Positions 26,596 to 37,963 of a stretch of 64,000 nucleotides of DNA are shown one piece after another (the first letter of the stretch is position 1; every line of letters begins with the position of its first letter). Both the position numbers and the translations under genes were made by a program. This DNA is from Himantopus leucocephalus (lineage: Eukaryota; Chordata; Aves; Charadriiformes; Recurvirostridae). The stretch spans positions 10,341,745 through 10,405,744 of the forward strand of contig RSEF01000017.1 of assembly GCA_003993805.1 (NCBI GenBank), written 5' to 3'. The notes beneath the pieces were generated by a model, which saw only the letters and a program-made list of their open reading frames with translations, was not told the origin of the DNA and did not search any database.

Positions 26596-28113
26596 ATGGG
26601 GCGCAGAATCCTATCTGCAAGTGATAAGGTATTTCAGCCATTTTTGTTGCTCTGTGTGTGTGAAAATGAGTACCATACTGTTGTCATTAACAATTTTATG
26701 TCACAGTTCATACACACAGTGCTTGCTAATTCTGTTGAAGCAGTATGTTCTCAGATAGATAGGCTTAGCCTGATTTTGTGGAGAAATAAATTTTACTCTG
26801 AGAACCTAGTATTAACCATACAGGAAAGCTCACATGACAGTATGCAGCAAGCATCTGTACTTGCATGCAGGTTAGAAAGTATTTTTATGCTTACTAGTTG
26901 AGCACAGCAACTTCACCAGGCTGTATACTGCCCCTCTGGTTCACTTTGTTGCTGATCTGCAACTGACCGTGTCCTGCTTACTACTGGAAACCATGATATT
27001 TGCACATGAGTTGAAGACATAATTTAAGATTCTTTTCCGCATATTTATTTATAGCGCTATTAGGTATTTATCTGGTTGAATGGAAAATGTTATGTCTCTC
27101 AAGGTTTATGCAAAAAGTGTTACCAACCTGGAATGTCCGTTTTAACTAAGTTTTTGAATGTTAGCAGACTGCTTTGTAATTTAATAGTTGCATATTGCTA
27201 AGACTGTTGCTACATTGGTGATCAAAAATTCTTTATCTACCACAGTGTATTACCATTGTTTTCAAATGTGACAGTGTGTATGGTTCGTGTTTTAGATGTG
27301 ACATCCAAATAGAAACAGTCCTATCACAGCTGGAACTGTTTTAAGTGCCATTTATCACCTTTGGGAAGGAGTAACAGATGATTTATTCCTTCATATGTAA
27401 TAAATCATAAATTTGACGTCAGTTCATTCTTTCACATATCCAGAACTAATAGCTTTTCCAAATTTGGTTCATCAGGCAAGAAATTAAAGACAGGAGATAG
27501 TACACTATTGCAGGCAGTTCTGGATTACTGTTTCCATTTGAGTTCTGTAGAACTTTTGTTTCAAAAATGTCATTCATTTAAGTGCTATATTGTACCTGCA
27601 AGACTGGGGTTTGTGTCTTAAGCATTGCCCATCTTTGACAAGAACTATAATCCAGCATTGGTTTGTGTTTCCAGGCATCTTTTAGACTTTCAGAGACCTG
27701 CTCCAGTTGGAGATCTTTACCCCTTAAATTAATGCTACAAAAGATCATTTTTCTCCTCTTCTGGCTAAAAGTATATTCTCACTGTCTCCTAGACCTTGTA
27801 ATTCCTTTTGAAAAAGCAGTGTTCTTTCCTGAATTCTAAAATACATTCTCCCCAGAGCTACACCCTTCCTTGTGATTTAAATGTATTCCTAGCCCACTTG
27901 ACAGCCATGGGAAAAATAATGCCAACTTAACACTGATACCCATGAAAGCCAAGCATTCACCTGCAATTGGGATCAAGACTTACTACGTGGTCGCGCATCC
28001 CAGAAATAGTAGCCGCAACACGAAGATAAAGTACTGCAGTCTGAAATTAACATTAGCCAGGCTACATCATTCATTTCTTCACTGTAGCACGTGCAGCAAG
28101 GAAATTTAATTTC

Positions 28114-28119
28114 TTTATT
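28114..28119 (-). terminator. SLC2A8: Candidate poly(A) signal for SLC2A8
   Basis: Plus-strand TTTATT, that is AATAAA on the minus strand, about 330 bases past the SLC2A8 stop codon at 28450-28452. It would give a 3' UTR of about 0.35 kb. Not tested against transcript data. Confidence 0.4.
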
Positions 28120-28449
28120 TACAAAATTAGATCTTAATTTACATCTTAGAAAAAAGCTACTGGCCACTATATATAACATTCCTACTTGGCCATTATAGTT
28201 AGTCTGCACCAGGAGAAAAGAACACAGGAATCTTAAGAAAAAGACGCACACAAGGGAGATTTACTACAGGGAGTATGCAGAAGTGTATGCAGGTATTTTT
28301 TTGAAAAACAGAATTTGGACTTTACAAAATTCACTGAAATAATTTCATAGCAAGTTTAGTAACTGTCTGCCACGTGATGCAGTTAGTTTCAACCATAGCA
28401 CCATAATTCATGATAGGAAGGTTTCATATAAATATGAAAAGCCTTAGGC

Positions 28450-31400
28450 TTAAGATCTTCTGAAGTAGGCCTCAATTTGTTCCAGGGTCTGTCCTTTTGT
28501 TTCAGGAACACAAAAGGCTGTAAAAGTTACATTGAGGCAGCAGAAGGCAGAGAAGAGCCAGAACGTGCCATAGGATGTTAAGAAACCCTGAGGGAGAGGA
28601 AACAACAAAAAATGCGTTATTACAGCTCACTACTGTACAGCTACAGTTCTGTATTGCCAGAGAAGACTGTGGCTCAAGGCTCTCTCAGGAGCATCTTTAA
28701 TAAATTTCCCTATTATAAGAAACTTCAGATTGTAATGTACAATGCTTACTATAAAATCATTAAATTCCTTGGTTATCAAGAAGGCCATAACCCAGTTTGT
28801 TAACACACAAGCACCACTCGATATGCCTCTAGCTTTAAGTGGGAAGATCTCAGATATGACCAGCCATGGAACAGGACCCCAGCCAAGGGCAAAACCTGCA
28901 ATTAGAAACAGAAGAGAATAAATGCAAATTAAGTATATATTAATGGGAAGACTGAATGATGCCCAAGTTAGACGAGTAAGGGGGATGCAGTTTTCCCTTT
29001 AGATTCTTGGATGATGCCAGTAAAACAGTACCTCTACCAGAAGGAAAAAGTAAGTTATTTTAGGACAGCATGATAAACGCTAGTGCATTTTACATCAAAT
29101 TAATTACAAGAATATTCTTAACAAGCAGATCTTCTTGCCACAAAATCTCTGAAGTGGTAAGCTTAAAAACTGACTTTGTTTCTAACTGCTGCTGCCTTGT
29201 ACCATCACAGAATTTAGTGTGGATCAGACACTAACAAAGACACTTTTTTCCACCACTGTAAAGCAGTTTAACCTGAGCAATTACTACTTACTATTAGCAC
29301 AAGGAGTTACAAATTCATTTTCCAGGGAACTGGCTTAACTAAGTTGGTAGCTTTATCACCAGGGTCGTGAACGCTCAACCCAACTTTGCATTATACACTG
29401 AAAAGGTCTGTGAAAGACATAGCTCATTTCCATTCATGAATAATTCAGCCTGGAGAAGCAGCCAGGGTTGTTCAGCCTGGAGAAGAGAAGGCTCTGGGGA
29501 GACCTTATAGCAGCTTTCCAGTATCTGAAGGGTGCCTACAAGAAAGCTGGAGAGGGACTTTTTGCAAGGGCATTTAGTGATAGGATGAGGGGTAATGGCT
29601 TCAGACTGGAAGAGGGGAGATTTAGATTATGAGATCAGGATGAAATTTTTCCCTGTGAGGGTGGTGAGCCCCTGTGGCAGGTTGCCCCGAGAAGCTGTGG
29701 CTGCCCCATCCCTGGAGGTGTTCAAGGCCAGGTTGGACGGCGCTCTGAGCAACCTGGGCTGGTGGGAGGTGTCCCTGCCCAGGGCAGGGGGGTCGGAACT
29801 AGATGGTCTTTAAGGTCCCTTCCAACCTAAACTATTCTATGATTCTATGAATAATGTGACAAAATGGAACAAAATTGGCACATGCATCAGAACATCTGAG
29901 TTTTGTGTAATGGCGACTTAGAATCCTGTTCCACTTACCAGCAACAAAGAGCCCTAGGCTCACTACTGCAAGCCAGGATATGCTGCTTTCTGTTCCTGGG
30001 GATGCTGAATTTAGAGTGAACCATACTTCAGGATTTGATGAGTTATTTCGATCTGGAAGGACGATTTTAAAGTAAAGGCCAAACAATGCAGTACTGAGAG
30101 CCATGATTATCCCTGAAAAGTAAGCAATAACCAAGTTGTCACTGGTTGCCACTTGTGTATTCTTCTGAGAGACAGAACGTGGTTGGTCAGCTGAATAAAA
30201 GATATGCAGGCCCTCACAGAAGTGTTTCTTAAAAGATACTGTTCTTGGAAATAAACATTGGCCTTGACAAGTGAAAGATGCTAGACAAGCGTTCTAAACA
30301 CTAGCCAAACAATATAATCTTGACAGCAGTCATTAGTACTGAGTGTGCAGCACAACAATTGTAGCCAACAGAATTAGTTTTCTTTAGCACGTTACTTGTA
30401 AAGTTAAAATTTTTAACAAAGTCTTTGTATAACTAAATGCCACAATGCCCCACAAAAGTAGCAGCAGCCAGAGAGAAATGTGAAATAGCCAGTTGTTGAC
30501 AACTTGGGTACGAGAATGTATCATGACATTGAATCTTGAATCAGAAAAATTACCACAGTAGTAATAACTGTCTCAGTGACATAGCTATTTCAAAATAAAA
30601 ACTGGCCTGGTAAGAAGACAAAAAAAATAGTTGTATGTAGTTTCAAAGGGTTCCACCTACAACATATATAAAACTCGTAAGAGGTAACCATCATGTTAAA
30701 GTCTATAGTTTATATTATAAATGTAAACCAAACCACTTAAAAATGCATAAATTGCAATACTTAATTCCCCCAACAGTTAAGACACTTTTTGGTACTATAT
30801 ATAGTAATTTTTCTTACTGAACAAAATTTGGTAACTGTTTTACCAGATATGTAGAGCAGCACTTTTCGTCCAGTTTTATCTATGATAAGTGCAGCCACAG
30901 CAGTGAAACATACTTGTATGGAACCCACAACAACAGAAGCCATTCTGCTCTCCTGAAATAAAATAAGAGGTAGGGAGAATTTTCTCCTTCAGGCTGCTAA
31001 GAGGATCACTTATCAAGCATTACAAATGTGTTTGTTTCTTGAATCTGAAAGAAGACAAAACTATGCCGCAAACTAATAGTGGGGGGAGACAGCATACAGG
31101 TCTCTTTATTAACTTTAAAATAAGCCACAACTACTCCCTAGAGTTTTACTTTCTCTGAAACACTGCATTTGCAACTCTAATAAAAAAGATTTATATAGGA
31201 AGATGACTATAGTAGGAATTTCTATCAGTATCAAAGTTTCAGACCAGCAAAATACAACATACATCCCACCCGAAAAAAACCTGAACATTCAGGTATGCCA
31301 GAGTAACACAGTCAAGAGGGAATCCAAACCAAAATAGCCCACTAAAACCCGAACCCCGTTACTTATGACACAGGCAGGATCATTATCAAGTCAATTTGTT

Positions 31401-34400
31401 ATGTCTTTCAGACTTATTATAGCACTGACTAAGCTGAAACTATTATAGACATTTTTCAGTTTGGAAACACACCCTGATTACCTTGAAGTTTGCATCTTCA
31501 AAGATAGTTTCTGCATAAAACATAACTGCATTAATGCCTGTTACTTGCTGGAAGAACATTAGAGCCACACCAATAAGAAGCGGCCTGTAGATCGAGGGGT
31601 TCTTAAATTCAGAGAGATTCAGTCCCTGTTAAAAAGATTAAGCAATGATTTGGTGAAGAATTTCATCTTTTAATTCAAAAAGCAAAACTATCACCCACTG
31701 TTCAAACCTGTTCAAAAAACAAAACCATCACCATCTGTTCAAACTCAGAAAGTTTCCCACCCCTCCTTTAGGTAAAACGAACTGCCTTAGCAGTAAAAAC
31801 GTTTACATTTGAAGATATCTGAAAGCTGCAGAAAAGCATTTTTTTCCCCTTTTCTCAGGTTGTAGAGACAGAAATTGACAGTACTTTGTAGAGAAAGTTA
31901 CAGGAATGAATCTGCAGTTTGCAGAAACTGAACTTCAATGATTAGACCTGCCTATTTAAGCACACATCTCAAAAAAACTAGATAGTTGTCATATAATTAA
32001 CAAGATCATGAGCCCGACTGCTACTCGTATACGCTGATGGCAGCCAATGGTGATCGTCATTGCAGCTGAAAGGTCGAGGAAAAAGATGCAAAGAATCTCA
32101 CTTGCTTCTTGAGTATCATTTGTATGAGGGAACAGGTTTGGACCATCATTTGTAGAAAAGGCTATTAACTATGCTTTGGTAAAACCCTTTTAATTACACT
32201 ATATGCTTTCAGATGTTATCTCCATACAAGAAGTTTTTTTAGACTAAATCAGATTCTCATTACCTCCTCCTGAACGCTAGCTTCAATCTGCCTACATTCC
32301 AATGCATGGTCTGCATGTGGTCCCCGCAGAAAGCGCAAAGAAGCTATGGCCTCTGAGCGTTTGTTCTGATTCAGCAGAAATCTTGGTGTTTCAGGCATGA
32401 AGGACATGAACAACAGCATTATGCAGGCTGGGAAAGAACACAATACTGCCAGCCAGCGCCACTTCAGCGTTATTCCTGGGTAACAAAAAGGAAAGAAGGA
32501 GGACTATGAACATCAATTAGCTGTACAAACAAATTAACACTTACTTTCAATTCTTCAGTGTAGTTCTTTCATTACAGGTATTAATTCTTTTCCGTAACCT
32601 AGAACCCTAACCCCAATACCTGCAACATAGGCTCCCAGTATGCCAGTCACCACCATCAACTGAACACAAGAGCCAAGCATACCACGGACTTTAGGATGAG
32701 ATACTTCTGATATATACACCTAAAACATAGGGAGAAAACATCTAATAATCACTTCTATCCAATTTTGGATCAAGGACTTGATAAGTAATTAATTTCTTAA
32801 AAAAACCCACAGCTGTATTTCCTATTAACTCCCTTCCTTCAAAAAAGCCTCAATAAAACGAAGTAGGAAAGACCCATCTCAGAAATGTATATTGGCATTA
32901 TGAAAAACCCTGGAAAAAAGCGAGGACCTAAGCCAGAATACTGTTGATGTAGTATCACCATCCCAAAGGTGAATAGACTTGTGTTAGTAAGAGCTTCTTT
33001 TGTTAGCCATATTCAACAAGAAACACATCATCACAAAGCAGTCTAGAGCTTGGAACAGTCTTTGCATAAACACATAGTCTAAGCCACATATAAAACTGTT
33101 TGCAATGAAAGTTTTAAATTTTTAATTCAATGTAAAGAGTGCAAATTACTTCATTCTCCATGAAGTTCAAAACTGACAGCTCATCTTAATACAGACTATA
33201 TGAACAGCATCACACCTCATCCAATATTTGGGATCAAACTTAAACTTTCCAGCTATTTTTTAATACATTAACTCCAAGTCAAAAGCTACAGTTTAGCCGT
33301 ATACATAAAAAAGAAATCCCTTGTATTTATACATACAATCCTATCTAAAGTCACAGTTCTTACTTTTTCTGGAAGGAAAATAAGTGATCCTTATTTCAAG
33401 AATAATTTAGAGCTACAAAAACTTGGTATTACATATGACAGTCTCCTCCCTCATCACTGTCACACAGATTTTTTACTGTTGGCTGTGTTTTACTGTGTTG
33501 GCCTTTACACATGGGAGCTTAGAGCTTGGCTCCGTGAAACAAAGAGAAAGCAGTCATGTGCAAAGCGGACAGAATTCCTCCAAAGAATTAACACAACAGA
33601 CTAAGCAACCACGCTTCCAACTACAGAGGAAGCTGCACATTATTTAGACCCTATCACCCTGAATCTTTTTTAGATTTTATTTTTGTAACCATCTAGATTG
33701 ATAAAGAACAAGCATTTATTCCATACTTCATTATGAGTGCTTCTTATCCTTTGATTTTTAGTTTGCATCTCACTTCAAATGCTAGAAATGCTGGAATCAC
33801 CAGAAAAGAAACAAACTTGGATTCTAGATGGTTTATTTCACACTACTACCTGTTCAGCTCGATCCAAAAGGTCAAATAATACCAGAGCAGACTGACAACA
33901 ACCGAATGAATTAGCTCCATTTCCCTCGTGTATATTTATGAACACATGGGAAAAGTTAATATTCAGAAGATAACAGTTAAATGGAATCAGAAGGCACTAT
34001 TTAGCATTTCTCCAGGATGAGTGAGCAGCCATAGTTAATTTGCAAAACCAAGGAGTTTGGTGAAATGTAAGACTATTAGAAGCAGTTGGTAATAGAAAAA
34101 AAACCAAACCAAACAAAACTAACTGCCCCCTAATGTTATATATGAGGAATCTGAAGAGAGAAATACTACTAGACTATAGTGGAACATTAACAGAAGCAAT
34201 CAAATAAGAGACTAATAATCTGAAAGATCACATCACCGTATCAGGAATGCATAGCACAGAAGCGCCACTACAAGAAACAGAATTTGTTTTATTTGTATTT
34301 TTTTCATGATTAAAAACAAGCAAAATATAATTCTATAAAAATCGGTTTCTTCTAAATCCACAAACTGCCTTGGCTACAGTTATTCAGTTACTTCACCCAA

Positions 34401-35854
34401 GCCACCTATAGTACTGCTATGGAAAAAGAAACAAAAAACCCACAAACAAAAAAGCAACGACACATGCGCACATACCCAGAACAACATCTTACTTACCGGA
34501 ACAACAAGTGAAGTAATTCCACTGGCTAAGCCTGTCAGCATTCGTCCAAAATAAAGCATCCAAACATTCTGAGCAGATATAATAACTACATATCCAAAAA
34601 CATACGGTATTGAGCACAACATTAGACTCAGCTTTCTCCCAACTTTATCCACAAGGTAGCCTCCTAGTATTCCTCCAGCAGCAGCTCCTAATGTTACTAC
34701 TGACTTCAAAAAACAAGTAAAAAAATATATATTATACATATATATAAATAAATACAAAAATAAATAACAGACAGGAATTTCTTTTAAATTTTTGAAAAGT
34801 AGCAGCTTCTAAAATATATGCAAGACTACACAGGTGTTTTGAAAATCAAAATAAACATTAACTTCTTAATCAAAACATAGTTAAGAAGCACTACTCACCA
34901 CAATTGAACTGCAAGTAATTTTCATATTACATACCAAAAAAAAGCAGTAGTAGCTCTTTCTTAATCTGTCTACAAAGCTGTCCATTCACAAATAGGCCTT
35001 TCAAACTGTTTTAAAGCCCCGAAGAATTTGTTATCCTCACTAACCTAAAGTCCAGCCTGTACCCAAAAAGCAAATATTCCCCATGTTGATGGATTACACT
35101 AATTTAGTCAAAGGTTTATTTCCTGTGGTCCCTTAACGGGTTCAACTGAGAAACACGAGAATGGTTAGAAGGCATTTTAGCACCAAAAATAGTTCAAACT
35201 ATAGGGGCATTTATGAGTATACACTAATAGAGTTATCAGAGCATAACAGCACTGTTACTCAGGAAAAAACGGAATCAATCACTGAGTTTAAAAAAAAACA
35301 CTGGACTTCATTATTAAGATCTGCATTTACCCTCATTCTTAAGAGGACTTAAGACCCCATCATATAAGCAGCACCTTCTTGGACCTATGCTTTCGAGTGA
35401 AATCACGAAATGGCAATGCATCATACAGAGACTTACCCCAAACCACGAGGCCTGACTGCTGTCCAGTCTCAATTTAGGGTCGTTGATTTTCCTCAACTCT
35501 GGAATAACAGGCGAGCTGTAGCCTAGCACGAAGCCGAAGCTAAGCGGTCCCAGGACAGCGGCGAACGTGGCCAGGTACAGCTTCTTGTTCTGCACTCTGA
35601 GGCAAAAGAGGCCGACAAGAATCACGCCGCCCCCACCTCCCGCCTCCGGCCCCAGAGGCGGCCCCTCATCGGGCCGGTAACGCTCGGGCGGGCCTGGCAG
35701 AGGGCCCGGCCCGGGGCTCGCCGCGGCCGAGCTCTGGGGCAGTCAGCGCTGTCCCTGAGCCCGCCAGAGCGGCGGGTCGCGGCGCCCGCGCTCACCTCGG
35801 GCAGGAGTCCGCGGCGGGGTAACCCAGCAGGCAGCGAGACTCCTCCGCAGCCAT
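28450..35854 (-). CDS. SLC2A8: SLC2A8 (GLUT8), facilitated hexose transporter, complete
   Basis: Class III sugar transporter of the major facilitator family, normally held in late endosomal/lysosomal membranes. Exons (minus): 35854-35796, 35596-35437, 34703-34497, 32719-32620, 32475-32264, 31625-31482, 30952-30844, 30112-29939, 28895-28750, 28587-28450. All phases join, giving 482 aa (human GLUT8 is 477). Twelve membrane segments are expected. Visible family motifs: DKVGRK (92-97), [10 protein letters not shown] (126-135), PETPR (203-207), QQVTGINA (272-279), DKTGRK (319-324), GWGPVPW (393-399) and PETKG (465-469). An NNSS glycosylation sequon at 353-356 sits in the expected luminal loop near human N349. 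The N terminus carries an ESRCLL dileucine sorting signal. The start codon has a strong context (G at -3 and +4) and lies in the CpG island. A CR1 copy lies in intron 8. Confidence 0.96.
29444..29852 (+). mobile_element. CR1 LINE 3' fragment in SLC2A8 intron 8
   Basis: Plus-strand CR1 piece: 'ttcagcctggagaagagaag', 'ggagaccttatagcagcttt', then the peptide-like [20 protein letters not shown] and the 3' UTR with 'gaggtgtccctgcccagggc'. It ends in a good 'attctatgattctatga' terminal repeat at about 29834-29850. It is antisense to SLC2A8 and among the least decayed CR1 copies in the window. Confidence 0.9.
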
Positions 35855-36600
35855 GCCCGGCCTGCGGGGAGCGCCTCGGCGCGACCAGCCCCGGCCGCTG
35901 CTCCACGGGCTGCCGCCACGAGTCGCGCGCCCGGCCGCCACCTCCGTCCGGGCAGCCGTAGCGGGACGGGCCGCGCCGCGGGGCAGGACCGAGCCGGACC
36001 CGACCGGCCCGCGAGCGCGGTACTGCGGCGGCGCTCTGAGACTCGGGCCCGGACGGAAACGGCTGGAGCGCGGCAGCGGGGTGATGACGTCTAGGGCGTG
36101 CGCCGGAAGCTGCCCGACCACGGAGAGCAGCGGGGTCTGACGAGCGCCGTCCACCCGGTGCTGCCGGCTCACCCGGCGCAGGGGCTGCGGCGCGGTGCTC
36201 GCCCCGCCCCTCCCCTTCCAGCCGGAGGCGCCCAGTCCCGTCCGAGCGCAACCCCCTGCCGCGAGTGCCCGCAGGCCGCCGTGCGGGCCGCGGAAGCGCC
36301 GGCCGCCCGTCTCGCTGTGGGAGCGATGGCCGCAGGGAAGCCCCAGCCCACGCCGGGCTCCGGGGGGCCGCGCGAGCAGCGTCGGCTGCCCGCCGAAGGA
36401 CGCTCCGCGCCGGGCCGCTACCTGAGGTGAGCGCCGCGGCCCACGGGAGTCGGGCGAGCGGCGCCGGCGGCAGCGGCGCGGGAAGCTTGCGGCCCTCGCC
36501 GTGGTTGTTGCGTGCGGAGGTACATTGGAGCGGGCGGGGGAGCGGCGGGCTCGCTGGATGACAGCCAGAGAAGAGCCCCGGGCTCTGAGCACCGGTTTCG
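35630..36600. promoter_or_regulatory. CpG island / bidirectional promoter of SLC2A8 and FBXW2
   Basis: A sharply GC- and CpG-rich block in AT-rich surroundings. It covers SLC2A8 exon 1 (minus) and FBXW2 untranslated exon 1 (plus), which are head to head. The SLC2A8 start codon at 35854 and the putative FBXW2 exon 1 donor at 36426/36427 are under 600 bases apart. Visible motifs: a near-CRE TGACGTCT at 36085-36092, an ETS-type CCGGAAG at 36103-36109, and a GC box CCCCGCCCC at 36202-36210. No TATA box is seen. Transcription start sites are inferred. Confidence 0.75.
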
Positions 36601-37947
36601 GGGCCTCAGAGCAGCCCTTGATTGCAGTATTAACTTCGTGTATTGAATGCAAGAAACGCCTTAGAGCTCATCTATTTTTTATTCATAGGGAGCCCGTTAG
36701 AAATGTTTGTTTGTTTTAAAGAGAACACATGCCTGTTAGAACAGCAAATATATTCTCTGCCATATGTGCTGAGGAGAGCTGGTAAGTGCTGTCAGCAGTA
36801 AAAGTTACTGTATGAACTTGTGACTTGGTAGGAGCAGCTGTTTCCGTGCATTTGACACCCAGTACCTTCTTATGTTTTTAGCAACAATTGCGTGCCGTGT
36901 GTGGCCTTTTGCAGACTACTTTTCTGCACTACTATGCCATGTTAAGAGGTGTACTCTAAGATCTTACTCTATGAAGGTAAAAATGTCGGCATAGAATTGA
37001 CTCCCACTCAGATTCCTCAATTCTTTAGGTTTGGGAGCTTCTATGAATTAAATTCAGCCAGTTGTCTAATGAACGGAATTGGATCTTCCAGAGAAAATAA
37101 ATAATTACAGCTTTTTAACTGTTTGCCTGATGTTTATCTTGGTAATCACTTGTCCAAGCGTACTGGAGATGCCTCAGGATAGTATAAATGCATACAGATT
37201 GCCTAGTTCAGGAGGCAGTATTTGAAACCTTCAGTTTCACAGTTAGTTCTTTTCATTGGAAATAAACTGAAAAAATAGGAAAAAACACCAGGAATTTAAA
37301 AAAACCCAAACAAATGTTTAGGTCAAAGCAATGCAAACATGTCAAAACCGATTCTAGACCGGTACAATCTCCAGTCTTTACACAAACGAAAAAGAAAGAT
37401 GGCTAACATATGCTTCAAAACAGTTTTTCAGACCTCTCTTTATATCTTCTTTAGGAAAAACTACAATTGCCTGCTTTGTGTTTAAAATAGTTCAGCACAA
37501 AGGTATGAATGAGCTCTGTCAGTAACTAGTTTACCACTCTGCTGATACGCTTTGGTTTCTTCCCTTTATCAGTATATTCCACGAGTAAACTGTAAAACAG
37601 TGTTTATTTGCTATAATAGGTTTAAAACTTAAACTAACCCTTACCTTATTGGATTCAGAATTCGAAAAGTCTTAACCTAGAACAAGAAAGATGTTAACAT
37701 TCATAATGAATGCTAACATTCACTAGCTCCATACAATTTACTTCTAAGCCTGGTGCGGGACAAACAATAGTTCAAAGTACATGCAAGTTCTTAGTCCTAA
37801 CCTAATGAATATTTTGAAATGCATTTGGTCACTTCAGTCTATGTGTTAACATGCCATTTGGAATACTGATGTACCAGTAATAAAGATGTGATGCTTACCT
37901 TGTTTTCTGAACGGAACTAATACAGTATTTTGATGTATCACAGGTAA
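36326..37947 (+). other. FBXW2: Upstream ORF in the spliced FBXW2 5' leader
   Basis: An ATG at 36326 in strong context (G at -3 and +4) opens a frame running to the exon 1 donor (last exon base 36426; gtgagc follows). Joined to exon 2 at 37944, it ends at TAA 37945-37947 after 34 codons, only 16 bases before the FBXW2 start at 37964. The FBXW2 start itself has a weak context (C at -3). Depends on transcription starting upstream of 36326 and on this splice. Confidence 0.45.
36427..37943 (+). other. FBXW2 first intron, nothing else seen
   Basis: Runs from a strong donor (gag|gtgagc at 36426/36427) to the acceptor 'gtatcacag' ending at 37943. The 5' end is CpG-rich and the rest AT-rich. No coding segments or clear repeats seen. 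Confidence 0.5.
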
Positions 37948-37963
37948 ATTTTTCCATAACCTT

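Larger units (their letters stand above)
25421..28113. other. Intergenic stretch with simple repeats
   Basis: No gene pattern seen. It holds G/T-rich and T-rich tracts with one N at 25978, an alternating TA/CA-type microsatellite at about 26441-26486, and a G homopolymer at 26562-26595 with one N. The remainder is AT-rich and unremarkable. Confidence 0.5.

Noticed and set aside
35622..36652. Long overlapping open frames on both strands in the CpG island
   Set aside because: High GC removes stop codons. The only supported coding piece here is SLC2A8 exon 1 (35854-35796), plus the FBXW2 leader uORF.
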